Below are positions 23,987-32,579 of a DNA stretch of 64,000 nt, one piece after another. The notes beneath the pieces are model-generated. The model saw only the letters and a program-made list of their open reading frames with translations, was not told where the DNA came from and ran no database searches. Source of the DNA: Geodermatophilus sp. TF02-6 (GTDB lineage: Bacteria; Actinomycetota; Actinomycetes; Mycobacteriales; Geodermatophilaceae). The position numbers and the translations under genes were made by a program. Position 1 is the stretch's first letter; the number at the start of each line of letters is the position of its first letter. Location of the stretch: NCBI RefSeq assembly GCF_003319115.1, contig NZ_QOHF01000003.1:1-64000 (forward strand). The letters run 5' to 3'.

Positions 23987-25998
23987 GGTACCTGCTCGGT
24001 CCGCTCGGGCTGGCGCTGGCCCTGGGATGCGCCGTCGTCGCGACGGGGGCGTGGGCCCTGACAGCCCGCAGCGGGCCCGGCGGGCGCGCGGCCGGGTGGG
24101 CACGCACCGGGACGAAGGGCGCCCTGTTCGGCGCCGCGCTCGCCGTCGCGGTGATGGTCGACGCCCTGGTGCAGCACGACTTCGCCGTCCGGTACGTCGC
24201 GGAGAACGGCGGCCGGGCGGTGCCGACCTACTACACCGTCATCAGCCTGTGGGCGGCCCTCGAGGGGTCGCTGCTGCTCTGGCTGCTCGTGCTGACCGGG
24301 ATCACCGTCCTCGCGATGGTCCGCGTGCACCCGCGGGCGGGGGAGCTGCACCCGTGGGCGATGTCGGTGCTGTCGCTGCTGGGGGCCTTCTTCTCGGGGC
24401 TGGCGCTCTTCGCCGGGAACGCCTTCGACCGGGTCAGCCCCGTCCCCGCGGACGGGCCCGGGCCCAACCCGCTGCTGCAGGACCACCCGCTCATGGGTGT
24501 GCACCCGCCGCTGCTCTACCTCGGCTACGTCGGGATGGCGGTGCCGTTCGCCTACGCCGTCGCGGCGCTGGTCACCGGGCGCACCGGCCCGGCCTGGGTG
24601 GCCGTCGTCCGGAGCTGGACCCTGACCGCCTGGACCTGCCTCACCGCAGGCGTCGTCATGGGCGGCTGGTGGGCCTACGAGGTCCTCGGGTGGGGCGGTT
24701 ACTGGAGCTGGGACCCGGTCGAGAACGCCTCGGTGCTGCCGTGGTTCACCGCCACCGCCCTGCTGCACTCGGTGATGGTCCAGCGCCGCCGCGCCACCCT
24801 GCGGCTGTGGAACCTGACCCTGGCGATCGCGACCTTCGTGCTCGTGCTGTTCGGGACGTTCCTGACCCGCAGCGGCGTCGTCGAGAGCGTGCACGCGTTC
24901 ACCCGGTCGGCGATCGGGCCGGTGCTGCTCGGCTTCCTGCTCGCCGTCGTCCTCGCGGCCGGGGCGCTGTTCCTCTGGCGCTCGGACCGGCTGGGCGACG
25001 ACGAGCCGCTCCTGGCCACCGTCTCGCGCGAGACGTCGTTCCTGGCCAACAACCTGCTCCTGGCCGGCCTGGCGTTCACCATCCTGCTCGGCACCACGTT
25101 CCCCCTGCTGGTCGAGGCGGTCACCGGCGACCGGCTGAGCGTGGGCGCCCCCTACTTCGACCGGATGACCGTGCCCCTGGCGCTGCTGGTCGTCCTGCTC
25201 ATGGGGGTCGGCCCGCTGCTGCCGTGGGGGCGGGCGCAGGGACACCGGCTGGGCCGGCGGCTGCTGCCCTCGGCCCTGGCCGGGCTGGGGACCGTCGGCG
25301 TGCTCGGCCTGACCGGCCTGCGCGGGATCCCCGCCCTGCTCACCTTCGGCCTGGCGGTGTTCGTCGCCGGCGCCACGCTGACCCGCGGAGTCCTCGACGT
25401 CCGGCGGACGCGGACGCTGCTGCCCGGGGACCTCGGGGCCGCGGTCGGCCGGACCCTGGTCGCGCAGCGGCGGGCCTACGGCGGCCTGCTCGTGCACCTG
25501 GGGTTCGTGCTGGCCGCGGTGGCCGTGGCCGCGTCGTCGACGTACAGCAGCTCGGCGACCCAGCAGCTGGCGGTGGGGGACACCGTGCGGGTCGGGGACT
25601 GGACGGCGACCCTGCAGGAGGTCCACCGCTCGGCCGACGACCGGCGCATGTCGGTCTCCGCCGACCTGCTGCTGCGCGAGGACGGGCAGGACGTCGGGGT
25701 CTACGCGCCGCGGCTGTCCATGTACCCGAACGCGACCCAGGCGGTCGGGACGCCGTCGGTGCGGACCACGCCCACCGAGGACGCCTACCTGGTGCTCACC
25801 GAGGTCGACCCGGACGCCGGCACGGCCACGATCCGGCTGGTGGTCGACCCGCTGGTGCTCTGGTTGTGGCTCTCCGTCCCGGTCGTGGTCGCCGGCGCGG
25901 TGGTGGCCGGCTGGCCCCGCCGCCGGCCGGCCTCGGCCGACCGACCCGTCCCGCGACCCCGGGGAGAGGCGCCCGACACCGTGGAGGTGTCGGCATGA
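23983..25998 (+). CDS. ccmF: CcmF cytochrome c haem lyase subunit
   Basis: A 671-residue polytopic protein that catalyses haem ligation with CcmH. The conserved WWD motif reads WGGYWSWDPVENASVLPW near residue 240. Other family marks are HPPLLYLGYVG near residue 172, FGTFLTRSGVVESVHAF near residue 290, and about fourteen helices. A periplasmic-type domain lies between the last helices. The ATG overlaps the ccmE stop (ATGA) and the TGA overlaps the ccmG ATG. Length matches the proteobacterial form. Confidence 0.93.
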   Translation: MRYLLGPLGLALALGCAVVATGAWALTARSGPGGRAAGWARTGTKGALFGAALAVAVMVDALVQHDFAVRYVAENGGRAVPTYYTVISLWAALEGSLLLWLLVLTGITVLAMVRVHPRAGELHPWAMSVLSLLGAFFSGLALFAGNAFDRVSPVPADGPGPNPLLQDHPLMGVHPPLLYLGYVGMAVPFAYAVAALVTGRTGPAWVAVVRSWTLTAWTCLTAGVVMGGWWAYEVLGWGGYWSWDPVENASVLPWFTATALLHSVMVQRRRATLRLWNLTLAIATFVLVLFGTFLTRSGVVESVHAFTRSAIGPVLLGFLLAVVLAAGALFLWRSDRLGDDEPLLATVSRETSFLANNLLLAGLAFTILLGTTFPLLVEAVTGDRLSVGAPYFDRMTVPLALLVVLLMGVGPLLPWGRAQGHRLGRRLLPSALAGLGTVGVLGLTGLRGIPALLTFGLAVFVAGATLTRGVLDVRRTRTLLPGDLGAAVGRTLVAQRRAYGGLLVHLGFVLAAVAVAASSTYSSSATQQLAVGDTVRVGDWTATLQEVHRSADDRRMSVSADLLLREDGQDVGVYAPRLSMYPNATQAVGTPSVRTTPTEDAYLVLTEVDPDAGTATIRLVVDPLVLWLWLSVPVVVAGAVVAGWPRRRPASADRPVPRPRGEAPDTVEVSA

Positions 25999-26579
25999 CC
26001 GCCCGGGCCGACGTGCGGGGGGAGCCCGCCGCCCCGCCCCGGCGACGGCGCCGGTGGGTCGCCGCGCTGGCGCTGGTCGTCCTCGTCGCCCTGGGCGGAG
26101 CCGTGCTGGCCGGACGGCTGGGCGGGTCCGAGGCGGCGCCGTCGGCGCTGGTCGGGCAGCCCGCCCCGCCGCTGCAGGGGCAGACCCTCGACGGCGGGAC
26201 CTTCGACCTGGCCCAGTGGCGGGGGGAGGTCGTCCTGGTCAACGTCTGGGCCTCCTGGTGTGCGCCGTGCCGCCGCGAGCAGCCGCTGCTGACCGAGGCG
26301 GCCGCCGCGCTGGGGCCGCGGGGGCTGCGGATCGTCGGCATCGACGTGCGGGACACCCCCGAGGACGCCCGGTCGTTCCTGGCCGAGGCCGGCTCGGCCG
26401 GCTGGCCGAGCGTGCGCGACCCGGAGGGCACGCACGCGGTCGAGTGGGGGACCTTCGCCCTCCCCGAGACCTACCTGGTCGACCGGGACGGCACGGTGGT
26501 GGCCAAGGCCGTCGGCGAGGTCGACCCGCGCTGGATCACCGACACCGTCGTGCCAGTGCTGGAGGAGGGGGCCCCGTGA
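25995..26579 (+). CDS. ccmG: CcmG/DsbE thiol-disulphide oxidoreductase
   Basis: A 194-residue thioredoxin-fold protein with an Arg-rich N-terminus, one helix at about residues 21-41 and the redox motif WCAPC (Cys89, Cys92). The cis-Pro region is ALPETYLVDRDGTV. It keeps apocytochrome cysteines reduced. Overlaps with ccmF and ccmH place it at the standard position in a System I operon. It is similar to the first gene of the operon at 20588, suggesting an internal duplication with divided roles. Confidence 0.9.
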   Translation: MTARADVRGEPAAPPRRRRRWVAALALVVLVALGGAVLAGRLGGSEAAPSALVGQPAPPLQGQTLDGGTFDLAQWRGEVVLVNVWASWCAPCRREQPLLTEAAAALGPRGLRIVGIDVRDTPEDARSFLAEAGSAGWPSVRDPEGTHAVEWGTFALPETYLVDRDGTVVAKAVGEVDPRWITDTVVPVLEEGAP

Positions 26580-27772
26580 CGGCGCGCCGGGGAGCCGCCG
26601 CCGCCGCCGTCCTCGGGGTGGTGGTCCTGGCGGTCCTGGGGCTGTGGCGGGCCGCCGGCCCGGAGCAGCGCCCGTCCCTGCGCGAGCAGGTCGACGCCGT
26701 GGCGGCCACGCTGCGCTGCCCCACGTGTCAGGGGCTGTCGATCGAGGACAGCACGTCGGTCCTGGCGGGGGGCTCCCGGCAGGTCATCGAGGAGCAGCTC
26801 CGGGCGGGGCGGACGCCGGACGAGGTCCGCCAGTACTTCGTCGACCGCTACGGCGAGGACGTCCTGCTCAGCCCGGACCCGGACGGCCCGGGGCTGCTGG
26901 CCTGGCTGGCGCCCGCACTCGCCGTCGCGGCCGGGGGCGGGGTCGTCTGGCGTTGGCTCCGTCGGTCCCGGCGCGCTCCGGCCGCGGTGCCGGCAGCGGC
27001 GACCGACCCCGACGCCGCGGCGGCGCTGGCGGCGCACCGCACCGGGCGGCTGGACCCCGACGGCTCGTCCGCCGGTGAGGCGTTGCGGGAGGCCCTCCTC
27101 GTCCGGCTGGCCGCCGAGGAGGACGACCCGGCCGACACCGAGGCCCTGACCCGGGCCGACCGGCGGCTGGCCGCCGCGCACCGCCGGTACGCCGCCCGCA
27201 GCACCCCCGCCCGGCCGCGCCCGCCGGGGGGCGCCCTGCCGCGTCGCGCGGTCACGGTCGGCTCCGCGGCCGTCCTCCTCGCGGCCGCGGGGATCGGCGT
27301 GGTGCTGACCCTGCAGGACCGCGGCGCGGAGGACCCGGTGACCGGGGAGGCCCCGGGGCAGGGAGCGGCGCAGCCCGCGTCCGGCACCGCGCAGTTGCAG
27401 GCCGCAGCGGAGGCCCACCCGCAGGACCCGGCCGCGTGGCTCGCCCTCGGCCGGGCCCACGACCGTGCCGGGGAGTTCGACGACGCGGTGGCGGCCTACG
27501 ACCGCGCCCTGCAGCTCGCACCGGCAGCGGACGACGTCGTCCTCCTGCGCGCCAACGTGCTGGTCCGCGCCGGACGGTCGGCGGAGGCGCTGCCCTCCCT
27601 GCAGGAGCTGGCCGGGCGTCACCCCGACGACCCGGACCTCCTGCTCGTCCTCGGGCTGGCCCAGTACGGGACGGGAGCTGCGGAGGCGACGGCCACCCTG
27701 CAGCGGTTCCTGGACCTGGACCCCGGGTCCCCGGCCGCACCCGGGGTCCGGGCCCTCCTGGAGGGCCGGTGA
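26576..27772 (+). CDS. ccmH: CcmH-CcmI fusion protein with TPR domain
   Basis: A 398-residue protein. The first 100 residues are CcmH: a signal helix, then LRCPTCQGLSIEDS with the redox cysteines 48 and 51, and VRQYFVDRYGEDVLL. A second helix follows, then a linker, a third helix near residue 230 and a C-terminal TPR region (ALGRAHDRAGEFDDAVAAYD and further repeats). This joins CcmH with the apocytochrome-binding CcmI, as in some E. coli-type fusions. It completes the haem-ligation machine with CcmF and CcmG. The GTG start overlaps the ccmG stop. Confidence 0.88.
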   Translation: MTARRGAAAAAVLGVVVLAVLGLWRAAGPEQRPSLREQVDAVAATLRCPTCQGLSIEDSTSVLAGGSRQVIEEQLRAGRTPDEVRQYFVDRYGEDVLLSPDPDGPGLLAWLAPALAVAAGGGVVWRWLRRSRRAPAAVPAAATDPDAAAALAAHRTGRLDPDGSSAGEALREALLVRLAAEEDDPADTEALTRADRRLAAAHRRYAARSTPARPRPPGGALPRRAVTVGSAAVLLAAAGIGVVLTLQDRGAEDPVTGEAPGQGAAQPASGTAQLQAAAEAHPQDPAAWLALGRAHDRAGEFDDAVAAYDRALQLAPAADDVVLLRANVLVRAGRSAEALPSLQELAGRHPDDPDLLLVLGLAQYGTGAAEATATLQRFLDLDPGSPAAPGVRALLEGR

Positions 27773-28143
27773 TCCGGGCGCTGCTCGCAGTGCTGCTGCT
27801 GACCCTGACCGCGTGCGGCAGCGCCGGACCCGCCCCGGTCCCGGCCGGCCCACCGGTCGGCGAGCTGCGCATCGGCATGCAGGAGTACCGGTTCCAGCTG
27901 TCGGCCGGGACCCTGCGACCCGGTCCGGTGACCGTGGTCGTCACCAACGCCGGCAGCGCCGCCCACGACGTCGTCCTCGAGCAGGACCACGCGGAGATCG
28001 GCAGGAGCCGGGTCCTCGCACCGGGGGGCCGGCAGACCCTCGAGGTGCAGGTGGGCCCGGGCGCCCCGGTGCACCTCACGTGCACGCTGACCGGGCACGC
28101 CGAGGCCGGCATGCACACCTCGGTCGACGTCGCGGCGCCCTGA
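27769..28143 (+). CDS. Cupredoxin-like lipoprotein
   Basis: A 124-residue exported copper-protein candidate. The signal ends in LLTLTAC, a lipobox. The domain has the first copper ligand His in GSAAHDVVL and the loop HLTCTLTGHAEAGM, in which Cys, His (four residues later) and Met (five later) give the plastocyanin/azurin-type ligand set. It may carry electrons to the oxidase or deliver copper to CuA. The GTG start overlaps the ccmH stop, so it belongs to the maturation operon. Confidence 0.82.
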   Translation: MIRALLAVLLLTLTACGSAGPAPVPAGPPVGELRIGMQEYRFQLSAGTLRPGPVTVVVTNAGSAAHDVVLEQDHAEIGRSRVLAPGGRQTLEVQVGPGAPVHLTCTLTGHAEAGMHTSVDVAAP

Positions 28144-28198
28144 CCCCGGCCTCCGCCGCCGGCGAGTGAGCGCGGCGCACGATGGGCACTGGAGCGGC

Positions 28199-28666
28199 AT
28201 GGCGGTCGTCAACGTGCTGGTCCAGCGCCGTCCCGAACAGGTCTGGGACGTCCTGGCTGACGGTTCCTCCTATGCCGAGTGGGTGGTCGGCACCCGCGAG
28301 ATCCGCGCGGTCGACGACGGGTGGCCCGCGCTCGGGACGAGGATCCACTACACCGTCGGCCTCGGCCCGGTGACCCTGAACGGGAGCACCACGGTCCGTC
28401 ACGTGGAGCCGGGCCGTCAGCTGGGACTGGAGGCCGACGCCCAGCCGATCGGGTCCGCCCGCATCGCGATCGACCTCCTCGACTGGGGCGACGACACGGT
28501 GGTGGTCCTCGACGAGCACCCGCTGCGCGGGCCCGGGTACCGACTGCACAACACGCTGTCGGACGCGGTCCTGCTGCTGCGCGGCCGCCCGATGGTGCAC
28601 AACCTGGCCCGTCTGGTGGAGCGCCGCCATCCCCGGGAGGGCGCCAGCGGAGCAGGCGGTCGCTGA
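28199..28666 (+). CDS. SRPBCC (START-like) family protein
   Basis: A 155-residue protein of the polyketide cyclase / START-like fold that binds hydrophobic ligands. It starts MAVVNVLVQRRPEQVWDVLA, the usual first strand and helix, followed by YAEWVVGTREIRAVDDGWPALG and the C-terminal helix with LVERRHP. The ATG at 28199 is chosen because GGAG lies 4 bases upstream; an upstream GTG at 28166 adds 11 unlikely residues. It stands alone between the ccm operon and the stress genes and is followed by a strong hairpin. Confidence 0.8.
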   Translation: MAVVNVLVQRRPEQVWDVLADGSSYAEWVVGTREIRAVDDGWPALGTRIHYTVGLGPVTLNGSTTVRHVEPGRQLGLEADAQPIGSARIAIDLLDWGDDTVVVLDEHPLRGPGYRLHNTLSDAVLLLRGRPMVHNLARLVERRHPREGASGAGGR

Positions 28667-28703
28667 CGCCGGACGGACGTGGTCGGACCGGGCCGGCCGG
28701 TCC

Positions 28704-28727
28704 CCCCGGCGGTCGCCGCCGCCGGGG
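28704..28727. terminator. Hairpin between convergent genes
   Basis: Perfect 9-bp arms CCCCGGCGG and CCGCCGGGG are separated by 6 bases. It sits between the SRPBCC gene end (28666) and the CBS gene end (28789), so it can stop transcription from both sides. There is no U-tract, as is common in high-GC Actinobacteria. Confidence 0.55.
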
Positions 28728-28788
28728 TGTGTCCTGCGGATCACGGCGGGGTCGGCCACCCGGTGAGCGGCCGCGACGCCGTCGTCCC

Positions 28789-29442
28789 TCAGCCGGTCGG
28801 GGACGCCGGAGCCGGCGTCCCCGGATCCCCGGAGGAGAGCACCCGGACGCCCACCACACCGCCGACGGTCCGGGCGAGCGCGGAGACCGCCTGCTCCTCG
28901 ACCTCGGCGGACGGGTCGGGGACGCCGCGGGTGCGCCGGATCGTGGCCAGACCGTCGCTGACCGAGACCGACCACGAGCCGAGCTCTCCGGTGTAGCCCT
29001 CGACCAGGCGCAGCAGGTCGTCCCGGATCTGCTCGTCCGGGCGGACCAGGGTCCGCAGCAGGTCGCGCCGGCTGACGATGCCCACCAGGCGCTCCCCGTC
29101 GACCACGGGCACGCTGCGCAGCCGGTCGTCGACGAAGAGCCGGGCGACGTCGGCGAGGTCCGCCGTGGGCTCCACCGTGCGGACGCCCCGCGTCATCACC
29201 CCGTGCACCAGCGAGGCCGGCGGCTTGGGCGGCTCGCTGCGCTGCACGTGCAGCCGGGGGTCCTGGGGCAGGCGGTCGCGCAGGACGTCGGCCTCGGCGA
29301 CGATGCCGACGAGCCGGTCGTCGTCGTCGAGGACCGGCAGGGCCGCGAAGCCGTGCTCGGCCATGACCTCCGCCGCGTACTTGGCGGACGTCTCCGGTCC
29401 CACGGTGACGACCTCGCGGGTCATGACGTCTCTGGCCTGCAC
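28789..29442 (-). CDS. CBS domain pair with C-terminal BON domain
   Basis: A 217-residue protein. Two CBS motifs, DVMTREVVTVGPETSAKYAA at the start and GVMTRGVRTVEPTADLAD near residue 80, form a Bateman module that senses adenosine nucleotides. A BON-like domain follows (about residues 135-205, WSVSVSDGLATIRR), which may bind membranes or lipids. The GTG at 29440-29442 is preceded by GGGAG. It is divergent from the universal stress protein gene, and the gap holds a DosR-like box. Mycobacterial Hrp1 is a related CBS protein of the hypoxia regulon. Confidence 0.85.
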   Translation of the reverse strand: MQARDVMTREVVTVGPETSAKYAAEVMAEHGFAALPVLDDDDRLVGIVAEADVLRDRLPQDPRLHVQRSEPPKPPASLVHGVMTRGVRTVEPTADLADVARLFVDDRLRSVPVVDGERLVGIVSRRDLLRTLVRPDEQIRDDLLRLVEGYTGELGSWSVSVSDGLATIRRTRGVPDPSAEVEEQAVSALARTVGGVVGVRVLSSGDPGTPAPASPTG

Positions 29443-29571
29443 GGCTCTCCCTCGACGGCGGGTCGGTGCGCAGGACGCTAGGCAGCGCCGCCGGCTGTTC
29501 CCAGGGTCGCCGGGCGTGCCCCGGTCGGGACCTCCGCCCCTGCTCCGCCCGCGGGGACCCTCCTCCTCCGC

Positions 29572-29585
29572 GTGACGAAGGTCCC
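29572..29585. promoter_or_regulatory. DosR-box-like palindrome upstream of the USP and CBS genes
   Basis: GTGACGAAGGTCCC matches the GGGAC-N4-GTCCC core of actinobacterial DosR boxes at nine of ten positions. It is 95 bases before the USP start and 130 bases before the divergent CBS start, and it resembles the second box at 32580-32593 at 12 of 14 positions. Confidence 0.45.
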
Positions 29586-29680
29586 CGGCCGCGGGGACGT
29601 CGGCCTGCGGCTCGCGCCCGGCACGGCGGCGGAGGCTCGACCTGCCCGGGACCGGCCCGGGCGGAGAGCGAGGTGCCCCG

Positions 29681-30247
29681 GTGACCAGTGGGACCCCGAC
29701 GGACGAGCGCTCCGGCGGCGCGGACGGCGTCCCCGACGCCCCGGGAGCCGGTCGGGTCGTGGTGGGCGTCGACGGCTCGCCGGGCGCGTTCGCCGCCCTG
29801 GTCTGGACCCTGGCCGCGGCCGCCCGGTCCGGGGCGGAGGTCGAGGTGGTCAGCACCTTCCCGGTCGGCGCCTACTGGACCGACCCGTACCGCGCGGACG
29901 CCGGCCGCACCGACACCGCCCGGTCGGACACCGAGGCCCGCACCCGGGCGTTCCTCGCCGAGGCGATGGGCGAGCCGACCGTGACCGCCGTGCCGCGCGC
30001 CGCGGCGGTCCGCGTGCACGTCACCGTCGGAGCCGGCACCCCGGCCGAGTACCTGGTCCGGCGGGCCGAGGGCGCCCGCCTGCTGGTCGTGGGCAGCCGC
30101 GGGCGGGGCGGCGTCCGCAGCACCCTGCTGGGCTCGGTGGCGCTGCACTGCGCGGTGCACGCGCCGTGCCCGGTGATGGTCGTCCGCCCGCAGCCGGCCC
30201 GGGCGCCCGCCGCGCCGCGGGCCGCCGCCGCGCCCGCCTCCCCCTGA
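29681..30247 (+). CDS. Universal stress protein
   Basis: A 188-residue single-domain UspA-type protein. The first strand and ATP-binding start is VVVGVDGSPGAFAAL, and the nucleotide motif G-2x-G-9x-G(S) appears as GSRGRGGVRSTLLGS near residue 143, so the ATP-binding class is likely. An Ala/Pro-rich tail of about 25 residues follows PVMVVRPQ. The next gene, an alcohol dehydrogenase, starts 18 bases after the stop, so both probably form one transcript driven from the region with the DosR-like box. Confidence 0.88.
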   Translation: MTSGTPTDERSGGADGVPDAPGAGRVVVGVDGSPGAFAALVWTLAAAARSGAEVEVVSTFPVGAYWTDPYRADAGRTDTARSDTEARTRAFLAEAMGEPTVTAVPRAAAVRVHVTVGAGTPAEYLVRRAEGARLLVVGSRGRGGVRSTLLGSVALHCAVHAPCPVMVVRPQPARAPAAPRAAAAPASP

Positions 30248-30265
30248 CCGATCGGCTGCGGGTCG

Positions 30266-31279
30266 GTGCGCGCGTGGGTGGTCGGCGTCCCGGGGCCGGT
30301 CGACGCGGGGGCGGTCGACGAGGGGCCGCTGCGGCGGGTCGAGCGCGGCGAGCCGGTGCCCGGGCCGGGCCAGGTGCGGGTCGACGTCACCTGCTGCGGG
30401 GTCTGCCGCACCGACCTGCACCTGGCCGAGGGGGACCTGCCGCCGCGCCGCCCCGCGGTGACCCCCGGGCACGAGGTGGTCGGCCGGGTGGCGGCCCTCG
30501 GCCCGGGCGCCGGGCGGTTCGCCGTCGGCGACCGGGTCGGCGTGCCCTGGCTGGGCGGCACCGACGGCAGCTGCCGGTTCTGCCGGCGCGGCGAGGAGAA
30601 CCTGTGCACCTCCCCGGTGTTCACCGGCTGGGACGTCGACGGCGGCTACGCCGACGCCTGCCTGGTCGACGAGCGGTTCGCCTACGCGCTCCCCGACGGG
30701 CTGGCCGACGAGCAGGCGGCGCCGCTGCTGTGCGCCGGGATCATCGGCTACCGGGCGCTGCGCGCCGCCGACGTCCCACCCGCCGGCCGGCTCGGCGTCT
30801 ACGGCTTCGGCGGCAGCGCGCACCTGACCGCCCAGGTCGCCCTCGCCCAGGGCCTGCGGGTGCACGTGCTCACCCGGGGCGAGCACAACCGCCGGCTCGC
30901 CGAGCAGCTGGGGGTGGACTCGGTGGGTGCGGCGACCGACGTCCCGCCCGAGCCGCTGGACGGCGCGGTCCTCTTCGCCCCGGCGGGCGAGCTGGTGCCG
31001 GTCGCGCTGCGCGCCCTCGACCGCGGCGGCACCCTGGCCGTCGCCGGGATCTGGCTGTCGGCCATCCCGCCGCTGGACTACGCCGCCGAGCTGTTCGAGG
31101 AGCGCCGGCTGCGCAGCGTCACGGCCAACACCCGCCGCGACGGGGAGGAGTTCCTCCGGCTCGCCGTCCGGCTCGGCGTCCGGGCCACCACCGTGGCCTA
31201 TCCGCTGGACGACGCCCCGCGCGCGCTGTCCGACCTGGCCCACGGCCGCTTCGGAGGCGCGGCGGTGCTGCACACCTGA
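30266..31279 (+). CDS. Zinc-dependent alcohol dehydrogenase (AdhA/AdhP-like)
   Basis: A 337-residue medium-chain dehydrogenase. Catalytic zinc ligands are seen in CCGVCRTDLH and TPGHEVVG, and the cofactor fold starts with GVYGFGGSAH. The structural zinc loop normally has four Cys; here it reads GGTDGSCRFCRRGEENLC, so the first Cys is replaced by Asp. The start GTG at 30266 has no strong ribosome site and may be translated by coupling to the USP gene. Similar enzymes next to USP genes occur in hypoxia or redox-balance regulons, which would fit fermentative NADH disposal. Confidence 0.85.
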   Translation: MRAWVVGVPGPVDAGAVDEGPLRRVERGEPVPGPGQVRVDVTCCGVCRTDLHLAEGDLPPRRPAVTPGHEVVGRVAALGPGAGRFAVGDRVGVPWLGGTDGSCRFCRRGEENLCTSPVFTGWDVDGGYADACLVDERFAYALPDGLADEQAAPLLCAGIIGYRALRAADVPPAGRLGVYGFGGSAHLTAQVALAQGLRVHVLTRGEHNRRLAEQLGVDSVGAATDVPPEPLDGAVLFAPAGELVPVALRALDRGGTLAVAGIWLSAIPPLDYAAELFEERRLRSVTANTRRDGEEFLRLAVRLGVRATTVAYPLDDAPRALSDLAHGRFGGAAVLHT

Positions 31280-31287
31280 AGGTCGAA

Positions 31288-31330
31288 GGACCCCGTCCTC
31301 CCCACCCTTCGCAAGCTCAGGGCGGGGTCC
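31288..31330. terminator. Bidirectional hairpin between convergent genes
   Basis: Arms GGACCCCG (31288-31295) and CGGGGTCC (31323-31330) pair perfectly, with CCTTCGCAAGCTCAGG inside the loop. It lies between the alcohol dehydrogenase stop and the nitroreductase stop. Confidence 0.5.
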
Positions 31331-31362
31331 GGGACGGGGCCGTGCAGGGGGGCCGAGGGGCG

Positions 31363-32499
31363 TCAGATCCAGGTCGTCCCCCCGCGGCCGTCGGGGACGG
31401 GGCGCCGCCCGGACGGGCCCACCGCCGGGCCGACCGGCCAGCCGCTCGCGCCGGACCGGCGCGGCGTCTCCGGCGGGTCCGGCCGGCTGCTGTTCTCGAC
31501 GACCGCGGAACGCGCCCGCCGCGGCGTGCGCTCCGTGGACGCCGCCCGGCCGATGCGCACGACGAACTGAGGGTGGGCGTGCGGGGCGAGCGCCGAGCGC
31601 AGCTGCGCGCGCGTCTGCGGCACCTCGACGATCTGGGTCAGGGGGCTGGCCACCCAGCGGAGCGCGGTGAGGCGCAGCAGCACCCGCTCCAGCGCCTCCC
31701 CGGACCGCAGCCAGTCCATCGGCTCGTCCCCCCGGGTGGTCAGGAGCACCAGGGTCTGCTCGGTGCCCGAGTGGGTGTCCGCGGGCAGCGCACCGGAGCC
31801 GGCGGTGTCGAAGTCCCGGAGGGGGAGGGCGTCGGACTGGCGACCGTCGACGTGGGGGACGGCGGAGTCGGGGATGCCGTCGCGGTCGGCGGGCCGGCGG
31901 TGGGTCCACCGCCGCAGCTCGGCGCGGTAGGCGGCGTCGGCGTTCTGCTCCCGGTCGGCCTGCTGCGTCAGCCGGGCGAGCAGCTCCAGGGAGTCGGCCC
32001 GTGCGACCGGGACCAGCCCGGCGCCCTCGGCCGCGGCGTCCCGGGCCAGGGCGGAGAGCACGTCGTCGGGCACGGGGGCGTCGGCGAAGCGGCGCCGGTT
32101 GGTCCGCCGCTTGGCAACGGCGGGCCCGAGCTCGGCCAGCGCGGCGTCGGGGTCGCCGTCGACGGGCCGGACGACGGCCAGCAGGTCGGGCTCGTCGGGG
32201 GAGGGCAGCCGCTCGACCGCCACGGCCCGGCCGGCCGCGGCGACGGCGACCCGGGCGTTCAACAGCGCCGCGCCGACGCTCTGCACCAGCTCCCGCCCGG
32301 CGGGGTCGAGGACGGTCAGCTGGCGGGAGCGGTCCGCCTCCAGGTCCAGGCGGTCCGGGTGCAGCACGATCCGCCACGGCTGGGTGTTGTGCACCGACGG
32401 CGCGAGCAGCGCCGCGTCGGCGGCGTCCTCGAGCACCTCGGTCAGCCGCTCGGGCGTCCGGCTGCGGGCCGGGGGCTGCAGGGTGTGCGGACTCGGCAT
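31363..32499 (-). CDS. Acg-family nitroreductase-like protein
   Basis: A 378-residue protein with the tandem nitroreductase-like fold of mycobacterial Acg (Rv2032). The N-terminus has LAPSVHNTQPWRIVLHPDRL, the FMN-phosphate site of the family, and the middle has RRTNRRRFADAPVP. A second half-domain includes LVLLTTRGDEPMDWLRSGEAL and ends in PQFVVRIGRA. Acg proteins may sequester flavin rather than act as enzymes. A basic, Pro/Gly-rich tail of about 60 residues follows. A DosR-like box lies 81 bases before the ATG. Confidence 0.85.
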   Translation of the reverse strand: MPSPHTLQPPARSRTPERLTEVLEDAADAALLAPSVHNTQPWRIVLHPDRLDLEADRSRQLTVLDPAGRELVQSVGAALLNARVAVAAAGRAVAVERLPSPDEPDLLAVVRPVDGDPDAALAELGPAVAKRRTNRRRFADAPVPDDVLSALARDAAAEGAGLVPVARADSLELLARLTQQADREQNADAAYRAELRRWTHRRPADRDGIPDSAVPHVDGRQSDALPLRDFDTAGSGALPADTHSGTEQTLVLLTTRGDEPMDWLRSGEALERVLLRLTALRWVASPLTQIVEVPQTRAQLRSALAPHAHPQFVVRIGRAASTERTPRRARSAVVENSSRPDPPETPRRSGASGWPVGPAVGPSGRRPVPDGRGGTTWI

Positions 32500-32579
32500 G
32501 GGGCCTCCTCGGACGGCGCTGTCGCCCGAGCCTCCGTCCGGCGGCCCGCGGCCCGCCGGGGGCGGCGGTCACGTCCGCC

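Noticed and set aside
29581-29598. GTCCCC-N6-GGGGAC palindrome as a separate operator
   Set aside because: It overlaps the better DosR-like box and may only reflect local GC-rich symmetry.
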